From M3007 sp044226205 (GTDB lineage Bacteria; Bacteroidota; Bacteroidia; Chitinophagales; Saprospiraceae): a DNA stretch of 64,000 nt. Shown piece after piece: positions 8,841-17,462 of this stretch (position 1 is its first letter; each line of letters begins with the position of its first letter). The stretch is from positions 28,866-92,865 of the forward strand of contig JBGAHL010000021.1 of the NCBI GenBank assembly GCA_044226205.1. Direction: 5' to 3'. The translations under genes were made by a program, and so were the position numbers. The notes under the pieces were generated by a model, which saw nothing but the letters and a program-made list of their open reading frames with translations, did no database searches and was not told where the DNA came from.

Positions 8841-9968
8841 TTAGAAATTGACCGTCTCGCCCGGGTTCACGTCCTGGAAACCAACAGAAATAACATGGTC
8901 GCCTTTTTTCAGGCCATCGGTGACTTCCACCATTCCGTTGTAGTTGTTGCCTTGTTTGATCGGAGTTTTGCGCACGGCGCCCTGTTTGTCGGCGCTTTTA
9001 TCAACCGTCAGCACAAAATCGCCGTCGGCGGCGGTCTGGATCAGGTTGACCGGGACGACCAGCGCGTTGTTGTTTTGGTAGTCGATGATTTTCATAACCG
9101 CGATCATATTGGCGCGGTAATCGGCGCCGGCCGGCAGGGCGCATTCCACGACGAAGGTGCGGGTGGTCGGGCTGATGGTTTTGCTGACGTAGGTGACGCG
9201 CGAATTGACTTCTTTTTTCAGGTCGGGGAAATACAGCACGACGGCGTCGCCTTTGTTGACCTTGGCGGCGTAAGCCTCAGGCACTTCACCCGTGATTTTC
9301 AGATCGCTGAGGTTCACGATGTTGCACAGCGGGAGGCCGGGCGAGATGGCCTGGCCGGCTTTCAGCATCACGTAATCGACCGAGCCGGAAATCGGGGCGT
9401 AGATGCGCGTCATTTGCCATTGTTCCTTGGTGGTGGCGATGCGCTGCTCGACGGCTTCCTTGTTGGTTTTGGCCTGGATAAACTGCACTTCAGTGCCGAT
9501 TTTCTGGTCCCAAAGCGCTTTTTGGCGGTTGTAGAGGTCGGTGGCCGTCTGGAGCTGGAGTTCGAGTTCGGCCAGGCCTTTGAGCATCAGCTGATCGTCG
9601 ATGATGGCCAGCAGTTGGCCGCGTTTGACGACGTCGCCGTTTTTGACCAGCACCTTGCTGAGCACGCCGGGTGCTTTGGAAGTGACCGGCACGTTTTCCT
9701 CGGCATCGACTTTCCCCTGAATGTCGATGTAGTGGCGGAACTGGGCCGGCTGAACTTCGGTCAGGCTCACCGTGTGGATTTTTTGCGGGGCGCCGGCCGG
9801 AGCGCCGAGTTCTTGTTCGAGGGCCGAAATTTCGGCTTCGATTTTAGTTTTTTGTTCTTTCAGTTTGGCCAGTTGGGCGCTCTTGTCGGTCGGTTGCGAG
9901 CCGCAGGCGCCGATCAGGAGCGCTGCTGCGAGGAACAGCGACAATTGGACGAGGGTGTTATTTTTCAT
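8841..9968 (-). CDS. RND periplasmic adaptor (membrane fusion protein), lipoprotein
   Basis: 375 residues. Lipoprotein signal with lipobox LIGAC (Cys22), then a charged heptad segment 'LAKLKEQKTKIEAEISALEQ' (about 34-53) forming a coiled coil. The barrel-sandwich/lipoyl region is visible ('KVLVKNGDVVKRGQLLAIID') with its returning half ('IYAPISGSVDYVMLKAGQAI'), followed by a beta-barrel ('LKITGEVPEAYAAKVNKGD') and a membrane-proximal domain. It bridges the inner-membrane pump and the outer-membrane channel. Gene order TolC-adaptor-pump with gaps of 42 and 60 bases indicates one transcript. Confidence 0.94.
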   Translation of the reverse strand: MKNNTLVQLSLFLAAALLIGACGSQPTDKSAQLAKLKEQKTKIEAEISALEQELGAPAGAPQKIHTVSLTEVQPAQFRHYIDIQGKVDAEENVPVTSKAPGVLSKVLVKNGDVVKRGQLLAIIDDQLMLKGLAELELQLQTATDLYNRQKALWDQKIGTEVQFIQAKTNKEAVEQRIATTKEQWQMTRIYAPISGSVDYVMLKAGQAISPGLPLCNIVNLSDLKITGEVPEAYAAKVNKGDAVVLYFPDLKKEVNSRVTYVSKTISPTTRTFVVECALPAGADYRANMIAVMKIIDYQNNNALVVPVNLIQTAADGDFVLTVDKSADKQGAVRKTPIKQGNNYNGMVEVTDGLKKGDHVISVGFQDVNPGETVNF

Positions 9969-10010
9969 GGAAATTGTTTTTTCAATGAGAAAAGTTGAGA
10001 CAGGAAGGTT

Positions 10011-11345
10011 TTAGTTGGTGGCACCCAGCGCTTTTTGAACGGCGACCTTGGCATTGAGCAGGTCGTACTGGGCGCTCATCAGGGCTTGCTGGGCGGAGTA
10101 CAGCGTTTGTTCGGCGCTGACGAGTTCGAAGCTGGAACCCACGCCGGCCTTGAATTTGGTCTGGGTGGTATCGTAGATGCGCTGTGCAAGGGCCAGGTTT
10201 TTTTGCTGGTTGTTTACGCGCTCCCGGGCATTGAGGTATTGTTTGCGGGCGTTGGACAGTTCGAGCTGCATGCCGTTGAGCAGGAGTTTTTCCTGTTCGT
10301 CGATGGTTTGGACCCCGATCTGGGCCATCTGGCGGCGCGCTTTGGAACCGCCGCTGTCGAACAAATTAACATTGACCGAAATGCCTGCCACGGCGGAGGG
10401 GATAAAAAACCACTTTTTATCGTTGCCAAAACCGCCCTGCCAGCCCGGCTGGTATTGGACAAATCCTGCGACGGTCGGCATCCAGGGTTTCGATTGCAGT
10501 TCGACCTGAACCAGGCTCAGGTCGCGTGCGCGGCGCAATTGCACGTATTCGGGGCGGTTTTGTGGGTTGAGTTCCGAGCTCAGATCGGCATCGCCGTAGG
10601 TGGCGAGCAATTGGTTCAGGTTGTCGGAAAGTTCCAGTTGGCCGTCCATCGGCATACCCATCGCCATTTTGAGGCCGTTGAGCACCATGGATTGCTGGCG
10701 GACGAGGTTGTCGCGTTCGCTGCGCAGGGCGGTCAGGCTGAGTTCGAGGCGATCCACGTCGAGTTGTTCGGCAAAACCGGCCTGCTGGATGGCCCTGGTT
10801 TCGGAGAGCAGTTTTTCGAGGTTGGCGATGTTTTTGTCGAGCAGGACGATGTTTTCGCTGAGCAACAAGGCCGGCAGGTAGGCATCGATCACCTGGTTGC
10901 GCACGGTACGGCGCGTTACGTTGAGTTGTTCGCTCACATAAACCCGGTAGTAATCGGCGGCTTTGGTGGCCACGCGGTAGCTGTTGCTGAAAAACAGCTG
11001 GTTGAGTTGAATGCTCGGCGAAAGGCTGTGGTAAGCGTTGAACGCGATTTTTTCATCGCTCGGAAAACCGAGTGCGCTGGCCGGAATGCCGGGGCGCTGG
11101 ATGAAATACTGGTAACCCACGCTACCCGAGATCTGCGGCAGGCCCGTCGATTTGTTTTCCTTGATGCGCCAGTTGGCGTCGGCGACCTGGAGTTGGGCGA
11201 TGCGGATTTGAGGATTGTTGTCCAGGGCGTAGCCGATACAATCGTTGAGGCTCCTGCCAGTGGAGCTCTGGGCATTCGACACCTGTGACATGGCTACTCC
11301 GAGTACGATCAGCAGTAGCGGAAAAAGTCTTGGTTTTCGTAGCAT
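10011..11345 (-). CDS. TolC-family outer membrane efflux channel
   Basis: 444 residues, normal length for the family. Signal peptide 1-25 (ends SNAQ), then 'SLNDCIGYALDNNPQIRIAQ', the usual N-terminal OEP motif. Two long alpha-helical repeat regions with many Gln/Leu/Ala residues and the matching 'TQTKFKAGVGSSFELVSAEQ' and 'LYSAQQALMSAQYDLLNAKV' at the end of the second repeat. Forms the outer-membrane/periplasmic tunnel of the tripartite pump. The start codon lies 3 bases after the tetR stop, so it is expected to be co-transcribed and possibly translationally coupled. Confidence 0.94.
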   Translation of the reverse strand: MLRKPRLFPLLLIVLGVAMSQVSNAQSSTGRSLNDCIGYALDNNPQIRIAQLQVADANWRIKENKSTGLPQISGSVGYQYFIQRPGIPASALGFPSDEKIAFNAYHSLSPSIQLNQLFFSNSYRVATKAADYYRVYVSEQLNVTRRTVRNQVIDAYLPALLLSENIVLLDKNIANLEKLLSETRAIQQAGFAEQLDVDRLELSLTALRSERDNLVRQQSMVLNGLKMAMGMPMDGQLELSDNLNQLLATYGDADLSSELNPQNRPEYVQLRRARDLSLVQVELQSKPWMPTVAGFVQYQPGWQGGFGNDKKWFFIPSAVAGISVNVNLFDSGGSKARRQMAQIGVQTIDEQEKLLLNGMQLELSNARKQYLNARERVNNQQKNLALAQRIYDTTQTKFKAGVGSSFELVSAEQTLYSAQQALMSAQYDLLNAKVAVQKALGATN

Positions 11346-11348
11346 AAT

Positions 11349-11954
11349 TCAGGACAGTTTTGCTTTTAATACCTGCAGCCCCCGGTCGGACACGATGCCG
11401 TAGAGGTAATGCGTCAGGTATTCTTTAAATAGAATTTCCTTTTTGTATGTGTGTTGAGGGAAAAGTGTTTCGTCGAAAAGGAGCAGGGAATGACCGATGT
11501 GAAATTTGGCTACGATATCCACATCCAGGTCCGAACGGTAAATACCTTCCCGCACGCCGCGTTCGAGGTTGGTGCGCATCAGACCGTACATGAAACCCTG
11601 AATGAATTCCTGCATTTTTTCCCAGACCTCGCGGTGGTACTTCTGAAGATCGTACACGACGTTCGATTTCATCTGTTGCATTTGCTGGGTGTTGGCTTCC
11701 ATCACATCGAACAGTTCTTCCAGGGCGTTGGCCGATTTTCCGGCCAGTTGGAGGCATTCACTTTTTTCTTCCGCGATATGTTCTTCCATGACCTTCATCA
11801 CCAGATCGTTTTTGTTTTCGACAAACTGGTAGAGGGTCTTTTTGGAAATGCCCAGCTCGCGCGCCACATCGTCCATCGTGATGCTTTTTATGCCGTAGCG
11901 CAGAAAAAGCTCCGCCGTCCGCCGGGTCCATTTCTTTTGTTGTTCGTTTAACAT
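11349..11954 (-). CDS. TetR/AcrR-family regulator of the efflux operon
   Basis: 201 residues. N-terminal helix-turn-helix 'ITMDDVARELGISKKTLYQF' (about 24-43) is a standard TetR DNA-binding domain; the rest is helical and variable, as expected for a ligand-binding domain. It is the first gene of the tetR-tolC-adaptor-RND series, all within about 60-base gaps, so it most likely autoregulates the pump. A candidate -7 box (TACCTTTG on the minus strand) ends only 4 bases before the ATG, which suggests a leaderless or nearly leaderless transcript. Confidence 0.9.
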   Translation of the reverse strand: MLNEQQKKWTRRTAELFLRYGIKSITMDDVARELGISKKTLYQFVENKNDLVMKVMEEHIAEEKSECLQLAGKSANALEELFDVMEANTQQMQQMKSNVVYDLQKYHREVWEKMQEFIQGFMYGLMRTNLERGVREGIYRSDLDVDIVAKFHIGHSLLLFDETLFPQHTYKKEILFKEYLTHYLYGIVSDRGLQVLKAKLS

Positions 11955-11958
11955 GCCG

Positions 11959-11966
11959 CAAAGGTA
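11959..11966 (-). promoter_or_regulatory. Candidate -7 box of the tetR-efflux operon
   Basis: Minus-strand TACCTTTG, a perfect match to the Bacteroidota TAnnTTTG element, continued by CGGC directly into the ATG of the TetR gene. I see no clear -33 TTTG; an A/T tract occupies that area. Confidence 0.5.
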
Positions 11967-12073
11967 ACGACGGAAACGATTTTTAAAAAAAATGTTTCCA
12001 CTGTTTTTTCGGTTTTTCGATAAACGACATACAAAATTCCACGCAAGGCGCTGCTGTGATCGTCAAACGAAAT

Positions 12074-12112
12074 AAAAAACGCCGACCAGTGTGCGAACAT
12101 CACTGGTCGGCG
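12074..12112 (-). terminator. Rho-independent terminator after def
   Basis: Perfect 12-base stem CGCCGACCAGTG (12080-12091) with its complement at 12101-12112 around a 9-base loop, followed on the minus strand by six T residues (12079-12074). It sits 25 bases beyond the def stop codon and closes the CYTH-ruvX-def unit. Confidence 0.88.
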
Positions 12113-12137
12113 TAAAGTTCTGCCGGGCGCCTGTTTT

Positions 12138-12707
12138 TTAGCGCGTTGCGAAAAATTTCATTTTGTAATCCGTGTTGATTTTGCCCGCCCGGATATCGTC
12201 GAGTTTGCGCTGGATCAGCCGCTTTTTCAAAGGCTTCAGTTTTTCGGTAAAAAGGATGCCCTCGATGTGGTCGTACTCGTGCTGAATGATGCGGGCGTTG
12301 ATGCCGATGAAGGTTTCTTCGTGCGTTTCGAAGTTTTCGTCCTGCCAGCGCAGGCGAATGACAGGCGGGCGGTCCACGTCGCCGCGAATGCGCGGAATGC
12401 TGAGGCAACCTTCCTCGTAGGCCCAGGGCTCGCCGGTTTCCTCCAGTTTTTGCGCATTGATAAACACGCGTTTGAAACCCGGCTGTTCATCGCCTTTTTT
12501 CTCATCGCGTTCGATGGGGGTAGAGTCGATGACAAACAGCCGGATAGCCAGCCCGATCTGCGGGGCGGCAAGCCCCACGCCGTCGGCATGGTACATGGTT
12601 TCCCACATGTTGGCGATCAGCTGAGCGAGCTCGGGGTAATCCGGGCCGATATCGGTCGCTACTTTTTTCAAAACAGGCTGTCCGTAGGCGAATATGGGCA
12701 AAATCAT
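12138..12707 (-). CDS. def: Peptide deformylase
   Basis: 189 residues. All three family motifs are present: GVGLAAPQ (43-50), EGCLS (99-103, with the metal-binding Cys) and HEYDH (143-147, the two metal-binding His and catalytic Glu). It removes the N-terminal formyl group from nascent proteins in the cytosol. A short polar insertion around 65-77 (ERDEKKGDEQPGF) is seen in Bacteroidota homologues. It follows ruvX by 33 bases on the same strand. Confidence 0.96.
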   Translation of the reverse strand: MILPIFAYGQPVLKKVATDIGPDYPELAQLIANMWETMYHADGVGLAAPQIGLAIRLFVIDSTPIERDEKKGDEQPGFKRVFINAQKLEETGEPWAYEEGCLSIPRIRGDVDRPPVIRLRWQDENFETHEETFIGINARIIQHEYDHIEGILFTEKLKPLKKRLIQRKLDDIRAGKINTDYKMKFFATR

Positions 12708-12740
12708 GGTAGTGGTCTTTATTCTAAATAACCGGAGCGC

Positions 12741-13160
12741 TTAGCTCCAGTAGTGTTCTTGCATGTATTGTTCCAGAATGAGGGCCGCGGCAATTTTATC
12801 CACGAGCGTTTTATCGCGTCGTTTTTGTTTTTTAATGCCGCTGGCGAGGATGATCCTTTTGGCTTCGTTGGAGGTGTAGCGCTCGTCTTGTCGCAAAACG
12901 GGCGTTGCGGGAAAAAGTTTTTGCAGTTTTTCGGCGAAAGCATCGGCTTGCGGTGCGATCTGGGCCGGGTTGCCGTCGGCATGCAGGGGCAGGCCGACAA
13001 TGATTTTTTCCACCTCCTCGGCGGCGCAATAACGGCTCAGGTAATCGAGCGCTTCGGCCGTCGGAACGGTGGTCAGGGCGCTTGCAATGATTTTCAACGG
13101 ATCGGTGACGGCTATGCCGGTGCGTTTTAATCCGAAATCGATGGCAAGAATGCGACCCAT
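12741..13160 (-). CDS. ruvX: Holliday junction resolvase-like RuvX/YqgF
   Basis: 139 residues, the normal size. The RNase H-like fold begins with 'ILAIDFGLKRTGIAVTD' (catalytic Asp8), followed by 'KIIVGLPLHADGNPAQIA' and 'LRQDERYTSNEAKRII', the second acidic motif. The C-terminal 'KTLVDKIAAALILEQYM' carries the last conserved Asp. The family acts in pre-16S rRNA end processing or recombination. A TACCTTTG box stands 4 bases before the ATG, so it probably has its own promoter besides any read-through from the CYTH gene. Confidence 0.93.
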   Translation of the reverse strand: MGRILAIDFGLKRTGIAVTDPLKIIASALTTVPTAEALDYLSRYCAAEEVEKIIVGLPLHADGNPAQIAPQADAFAEKLQKLFPATPVLRQDERYTSNEAKRIILASGIKKQKRRDKTLVDKIAAALILEQYMQEHYWS

Positions 13161-13164
13161 GCCG

Positions 13165-13172
13165 CAAAGGTA
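13165..13172 (-). promoter_or_regulatory. Candidate -7 box before ruvX
   Basis: Minus-strand TACCTTTG followed by CGGC and then the ruvX ATG, the same arrangement as in front of the TetR gene. Confidence 0.48.
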
Positions 13173-13188
13173 AAACGTTAGTTAAAAA

Positions 13189-13722
13189 TCAGGGCTTGCT
13201 ATTGCCGGCTTTGCGCAGCAACATATCGCTGTACGATTCGGCCTGAATATCGGCCGGAGTAATCTGAAATACGGCGGAATAGTGTTGGCATTGTTCCAGC
13301 AGGTACGCGCGACTGTGTTCGGGCTTTTGGGCAATGGCTTCTATTTCGACAAAATGCCCCAGTCCGTCCAGCTCGTCGAGGTGAATTTTGACATTGTCCA
13401 TAAAATAGATCTCCCGCTTTTTTCGCACTTCGACGAGGATGCCCAGTGCTCTGGCCAGGGCATTTTTGAGGGCCGGCCCGTCGGCCACCGGCGCCAGGGC
13501 GACTTCCGAGGCGCGAGCCTCGGGCTGGTCGGAGCGCTGGTAGTGGATGAGGTTGTTTTCCACATTTCCGCTGCGCAGTTTGAGCCGGCCATTGGGCACC
13601 TGGAAATAGGTGTCTGTCTGAAAATCGGTGCCGCGAAAATCGGCGCCCTGCCCGATCAGCCAGGCTCGGATCTGGGCCTGACGGTCGGTGCGGGCTTTGA
13701 GTTCGATGTTGAGATGTTCCAT
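13189..13722 (-). CDS. CYTH-domain protein (class IV adenylate cyclase/triphosphatase-like)
   Basis: 177 residues. The N-terminal 'MEHLNIELKAR' carries the ExExK-like signature of CYTH proteins, followed by alternating basic and acidic strands ('NGRLKLRSGN', 'LIHYQRSDQPEARASEV', 'VRKKREIYFMDNVKIHLDEL', 'GHFVEIEAIA') that would form the tunnel fold binding triphosphates and divalent metal. Members are adenylate cyclases, thiamine triphosphatases or inorganic triphosphatases; sequence alone does not separate these. First gene after a terminator and 28 bases ahead of ruvX. Confidence 0.8.
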   Translation of the reverse strand: MEHLNIELKARTDRQAQIRAWLIGQGADFRGTDFQTDTYFQVPNGRLKLRSGNVENNLIHYQRSDQPEARASEVALAPVADGPALKNALARALGILVEVRKKREIYFMDNVKIHLDELDGLGHFVEIEAIAQKPEHSRAYLLEQCQHYSAVFQITPADIQAESYSDMLLRKAGNSKP

Positions 13723-13740
13723 ATCCTGAATGTTGCGATA

Positions 13741-13773
13741 AAAAAACGCGGCCCTTCGAAAAGAAGGGCCGCG
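13741..13773 (-). terminator. Rho-independent terminator after the DUF2723 gene
   Basis: Perfect 11-base GC-rich stem (CGCGGCCCTTC 13747-13757 with complement 13763-13773), 5-base loop, then a T run on the minus strand (13746-13741). It ends transcription of the large membrane protein gene before the CYTH gene. Confidence 0.85.
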
Positions 13774-13819
13774 CCGGTTTTGGAGTGAATGGAGGCGGGA
13801 AAAATGCCCGCAGGGAATG

Positions 13820-16800
13820 TTATTGCGGCAAACTGCCCGGCAATGCAGGTTTTTTCTGCTGCGGCAGGTACGGCTGGAATTGTTTTTCCAGTTCGTCGCC
13901 CAGTGTGCTGTCTTTCATATCATCGGCCACACGAAGGAGGGTTTGCAGGTTGCCGAGGGCGTACTGGTAGTCCTGTTCGTAGCCTTCCTGGAAGCGCGGC
14001 GAGAGCGACTGCTGGAAGCGCATTTGTTCTTCCAGAGTGCCGGCCATTTTGCGGATGGTGGCTGCTGCCTTGTCCTTGGCGCCGGCGCGGGCATAGAGAT
14101 CGGCCATGAAAGCGGTGAACTGATCGTTCGGGAAGTTGTAATCCGGGAATACTTCGAAGTATTTGTCGGCCAGTTGCACGGCTTCGTCTTTTTTGCCGTC
14201 GGCCACCAGCTGGCGGCCGGTGCGGATCATGGCGACGCGCATGGTTTGGAGGCTGGGCATGTAGGAGCGGTCGACAAACAGTTTTTCCTTGTCGAAGTTG
14301 CCCCAGGCCCATTTTTCCATGATGTTTTTGAAAGCAATTTCGTCGGCTACGCGTCCTGCCCCGACCATGCCATAAGCGCGCAGATCGCTCTGCGATTTGA
14401 CGGGTACAAGGCGAAGGGCCAAACCTTCGAGCTGCATGTAGTCCTGCAAACCGAGCAGGCGTTCTTCCCGCACCGTGACAGCCCAGTAGATCGGGCGGTC
14501 CCAAAGGTTGTTGGCAATGATGTCGAGCATGGCCAGTTGGTCCTTGATGAGGAAGGGCGATTTGTCGCTGAGGCCCAGGCTGAAATGCAGGGTATCGACC
14601 ACGGCCGAGTCGCTGACGACGTTGTATTTGCGGACGTCATCTTTGTTGACCTTCATGAACAGCTTGTTGGCTGGAATGTAAGTCTCGAATTCTTCACCGC
14701 CGGGGATCGGGATCTGGTGATCGTCGGCCACGAATTTGAGCCACTGTTGCAATTCCATTTCCCTGCCGCTGTCGGCGTCCGACAGGTAGGGGATCTGGGT
14801 GCGCTTGTCGCCCCGGATTTTATCCGAAGGCATGCTCATTTTGATGGCGGGCGAGTTGTTGACGGTGCGGCGCAGTTGCTCGATGTACCAGTCGACGGCA
14901 ATCAGCGAAAGGTTGACGACACGCACGTCCGTGCGGATGCCTTCCACTTCCTGGCAGTACCAGAGCGGATAGGTATCGTTGTCGCCGTACGTGAAAATGA
15001 TGGCGTTGGGCGCGCAGGAGTTGAGGAAGTTGGAGGCGTAGTCGCGGCTGGCAAAGTGTTTGGCGCGGCTGTGGTCGTCCCAGTTCTGGGTCACCAGCAA
15101 GTAGGGGGCGCTCAGGGCCAGCAGGGTGGCGACGCCTGCGCCGGCCATGGACGGTACTTTCAGGCGATTGACCAGGAGATCAAAAATTGCCAGCACACCC
15201 AGGCCTACCCAAATGGCATAAGTGACAAACGAACCGGCCAGCACGTAGTCGCGTTCGCGGGGTTCGTTGGGCGGCTGGTTAGAGTACACGATAATGCCGA
15301 TACCCGTGATGATAAACAGCGCCAGAAGTGCCGAAAAGTCGCGCGGGCGGCGTTGCATGTGGAAAAACATACCCAGAAGCCCCAGGAAGAAGGGGATCAT
15401 GTAGTATTTGTTTCTCGCCTGGCTGTTTTTCTGGAATTCAGGCAAATCCTTCTGGTTGCCCAGTCGCATTTCGTCGTAAAAATCGAAACCCGAGATCCAG
15501 TTACCCGCGCTGGGGTCCCAGGAGAAATACCCCTGTTCGCCATTCTGGCGGCCCGAGAAATTCCACATGAAGTAGCGCCAGTACATCCAGCCGATTTGGT
15601 AGCGCACAAAAAATTTGATGTTGTCGCCGAAGGTCGTTTTACCGCTTGGCTTGTCGATCCATTTGCGGTACAAAGCCGGGCGTCCCTGCGAGTAGTCGCC
15701 CATACGGGGGAACAGGGTTTCGTCGTTGGGCGAAAAAACGGGGTCGATTTTTTCCTCCACCACTTCGTAATGGTCGCCAACCCGGCCGTAGCGCGGCGTG
15801 CGTTCGTACCGCACGGGGCGGCCGTCGAAATCGGGACCGCGCAACAAGGGGCGCTCGCCGTACTGCTCTCGGTTGAGGTAGGGCAGCAGGCGCATGGCGT
15901 CGGAGGGGTTGTTCATGTTGATGGGCGGGTTGGCGTTGGCGCGGATCACCACCATGCCGTAGGCGAGGTAGGAGATAACCATGACACCGAAGGCCACCAC
16001 GAGCCGCTGGGCTACGCCGTTGCCGTTTCGCTGGGTGCGGCGCAGGAAATACCAGATGATCAGGCCCAGCGTCAGCAGCACCAGTACGGCGCCCGAATGG
16101 AAGGGCAGGCCCAGGCTGTTGACCATGAATTTATCATACATGGCCCACATTTTCGGGATACCCGTGATGATTAGCGACTGTACGAGAAGGATAAACAAAA
16201 CCCCTGCGCCGGCTGCGATCAGCGTGCCGCTGACCGTAACTTTTTCCCGTTTTTTGAAATAATAAAACATGGCCAGCGCCGGGAAGGTCAGCAAGCTGAG
16301 CAAGTGCACCCCGATCGAAAGGCCCGTGGAATAAATGGCGAATACCAGCCAGCGGTCGGCCTGACCCGTATCGGGCAGGTTGTACCATTTGAGCACGGCC
16401 CAGAGGGTCATGCAGGTAAAGAAAGTGGACATGGCGTACACCTCGCCTTCCACGGCAGAAAACCAGACCGAGGAAAGAAAAGCGGTCGTCAGACCGGCCA
16501 CGACACCTGCTCCGACCACCGCGATGGCCTGACCGCCTTCGGGCTCATTGCCGCGACCTACCAGCGCGATACGCGCCAGAATGGAGGTGCTCCAGCAAAT
16601 GAACATGGCGGCGAAAGCGGTGCAAAGCGCCGACATCAGGTTGACGGAGTAGGCAACAGCCGAAGGGTCTTTGGACACCATCGAGCCTACCCAGGCAAAC
16701 AAACGGCCGACCAGAAGGAATACAGGAGCGCCCGGCGGGTGCACGACCTGCAACTTGTCGGCGCCGGAGATAAATTCTCCGCAATCCCACAAACTGCCCG

Positions 16801-16888
16801 TGGGTTCGGCGGCTGCGCCCAGCACGATGGCTGCCAGGGCAAAGACCAGCCAGCCGGCGACGTTGTTCAGCAATCGGAATGAATTCAT
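13820..16888 (-). CDS. DUF2723 (TMEM260-like) multi-spanning membrane protein with TPR-like tail
   Basis: 1022 residues from the ATG at 16888; the frame is open to 17134 but that part looks non-coding. The N-terminus has the family signature 'GSLWDCGEFISGADKLQVVH' and 'PPGAPVFLLVGRLFA', followed by about ten hydrophobic helices. The middle is a soluble domain with 'IFTYGDNDTYPLWYCQEVEG' and the tail (about 900-1010) is helical and repeat-like. DUF2723 proteins are GT-C-type; the animal homologue TMEM260 is a protein O-mannosyltransferase, so a role in envelope protein glycosylation is plausible but unproven here. Monocistronic, with a terminator behind it. Confidence 0.87.
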   Translation of the reverse strand: MNSFRLLNNVAGWLVFALAAIVLGAAAEPTGSLWDCGEFISGADKLQVVHPPGAPVFLLVGRLFAWVGSMVSKDPSAVAYSVNLMSALCTAFAAMFICWSTSILARIALVGRGNEPEGGQAIAVVGAGVVAGLTTAFLSSVWFSAVEGEVYAMSTFFTCMTLWAVLKWYNLPDTGQADRWLVFAIYSTGLSIGVHLLSLLTFPALAMFYYFKKREKVTVSGTLIAAGAGVLFILLVQSLIITGIPKMWAMYDKFMVNSLGLPFHSGAVLVLLTLGLIIWYFLRRTQRNGNGVAQRLVVAFGVMVISYLAYGMVVIRANANPPINMNNPSDAMRLLPYLNREQYGERPLLRGPDFDGRPVRYERTPRYGRVGDHYEVVEEKIDPVFSPNDETLFPRMGDYSQGRPALYRKWIDKPSGKTTFGDNIKFFVRYQIGWMYWRYFMWNFSGRQNGEQGYFSWDPSAGNWISGFDFYDEMRLGNQKDLPEFQKNSQARNKYYMIPFFLGLLGMFFHMQRRPRDFSALLALFIITGIGIIVYSNQPPNEPRERDYVLAGSFVTYAIWVGLGVLAIFDLLVNRLKVPSMAGAGVATLLALSAPYLLVTQNWDDHSRAKHFASRDYASNFLNSCAPNAIIFTYGDNDTYPLWYCQEVEGIRTDVRVVNLSLIAVDWYIEQLRRTVNNSPAIKMSMPSDKIRGDKRTQIPYLSDADSGREMELQQWLKFVADDHQIPIPGGEEFETYIPANKLFMKVNKDDVRKYNVVSDSAVVDTLHFSLGLSDKSPFLIKDQLAMLDIIANNLWDRPIYWAVTVREERLLGLQDYMQLEGLALRLVPVKSQSDLRAYGMVGAGRVADEIAFKNIMEKWAWGNFDKEKLFVDRSYMPSLQTMRVAMIRTGRQLVADGKKDEAVQLADKYFEVFPDYNFPNDQFTAFMADLYARAGAKDKAAATIRKMAGTLEEQMRFQQSLSPRFQEGYEQDYQYALGNLQTLLRVADDMKDSTLGDELEKQFQPYLPQQKKPALPGSLPQ

Positions 16889-16975
16889 GTGTTGTGTCGG
16901 TAATTTTTGAAAAAGCGTCAGGGTCAGCAAGCCAAAGCCGCTTATATGACAGGTTGTATTCAGGCAAAAGAAGCG

Positions 16976-16983
16976 CAAAACTA
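16976..16983 (-). promoter_or_regulatory. Candidate -7 box of the DUF2723 gene
   Basis: Minus-strand TAGTTTTG fits TAnnTTTG, 87 bases upstream of the ATG. No convincing -33 element identified. Confidence 0.35.
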
Positions 16984-17301
16984 ATAAAGTCCGCGCAAGC
17001 GCGACTTTCAGCCGCGGAAAATGAATCGGGCGGGCGCTTTTGCGTGGGGAGACGGGCGGCCAATACCCGGGCAGAAGGCAAGCGGTGGAGGGCAGCGGGA
17101 GCTTTTGCGTAAACAGGGACCTACCGTACAACAACTTTTATCCTGCCACCTTCTGCCTGGGCAATATGCAACAGACAAAGCGTTGGATTCTTAAGTTGCA
17201 TGTCGGCAACTCCTTTACCTATAAAGGATCGAATAATATTCTGGATTTTATTTGATATTTATAACTTATGGTTATAAAATAGAATAATGCTCGTTTTTTA
17301 T

Positions 17302-17333
17302 TTTGCTTTTTTTGAGTTTTTAAAATACCTTTA
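17302..17333 (+). promoter_or_regulatory. Candidate promoter for the phase-variable protease gene
   Basis: TTTG (17302-17305), 20-base spacer, then TACCTTTA (17326-17333), one mismatch from TAnnTTTG. Spacing fits the Bacteroidota -33/-7 arrangement and places transcription start about 25 bases before the ATG at 17365. Confidence 0.45.
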
Positions 17334-17376
17334 ATTGGAAATTAATTCTAAAAATCATATCTATATGAAACCTTCT

Positions 17377-17456
17377 CACCACGCACCACGCACCACGCAC
17401 CACGCACCACGCACCACGCACCACGCACTTACGCACTTACGCACCACGCACTTACG
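17377..17456 (+). repeat. CACCACG heptamer tandem repeat (candidate contingency locus)
   Basis: Seven consecutive perfect CACCACG units (17377-17425), then CACTTACG, CACTTACG, CACCACG, CACTTACG. The array starts 12 bases after an ATG (17365, ATG AAA CCT TCT) and ends directly before codons for a signal-peptide core. Because the unit length is 7, gain or loss of a unit changes the reading frame. In the present state the ATG frame ends at TGA 17458-17460, while the protease frame is offset; adding one heptamer, losing two, or losing one octamer would join them. Confidence 0.9.
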
Positions 17457-17462
17457 CTGACT

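Larger units (their letters stand above)
16889..17462. other. 574-base gene-free region
   Basis: Divergent spacer. The left part carries the DUF2723 leader and a candidate minus-strand -7 box (16976-16983). The middle is very AT-rich (about 17200-17360), unlike its surroundings. The right part has a plus-strand promoter-like pair, an ATG at 17365 and the CACCACG tandem repeat. Confidence 0.7.

Noticed and set aside
13817..16174. A 785-codon plus-strand frame opposite the DUF2723 gene
   Set aside because: Antisense shadow with biased composition and no signal or domain; the DUF2723 reading is clear.
17377..17456. CACCACG array considered as a CRISPR
   Set aside because: Units are 7-8 bases with no spacers and no cas genes nearby; it is a simple tandem repeat.
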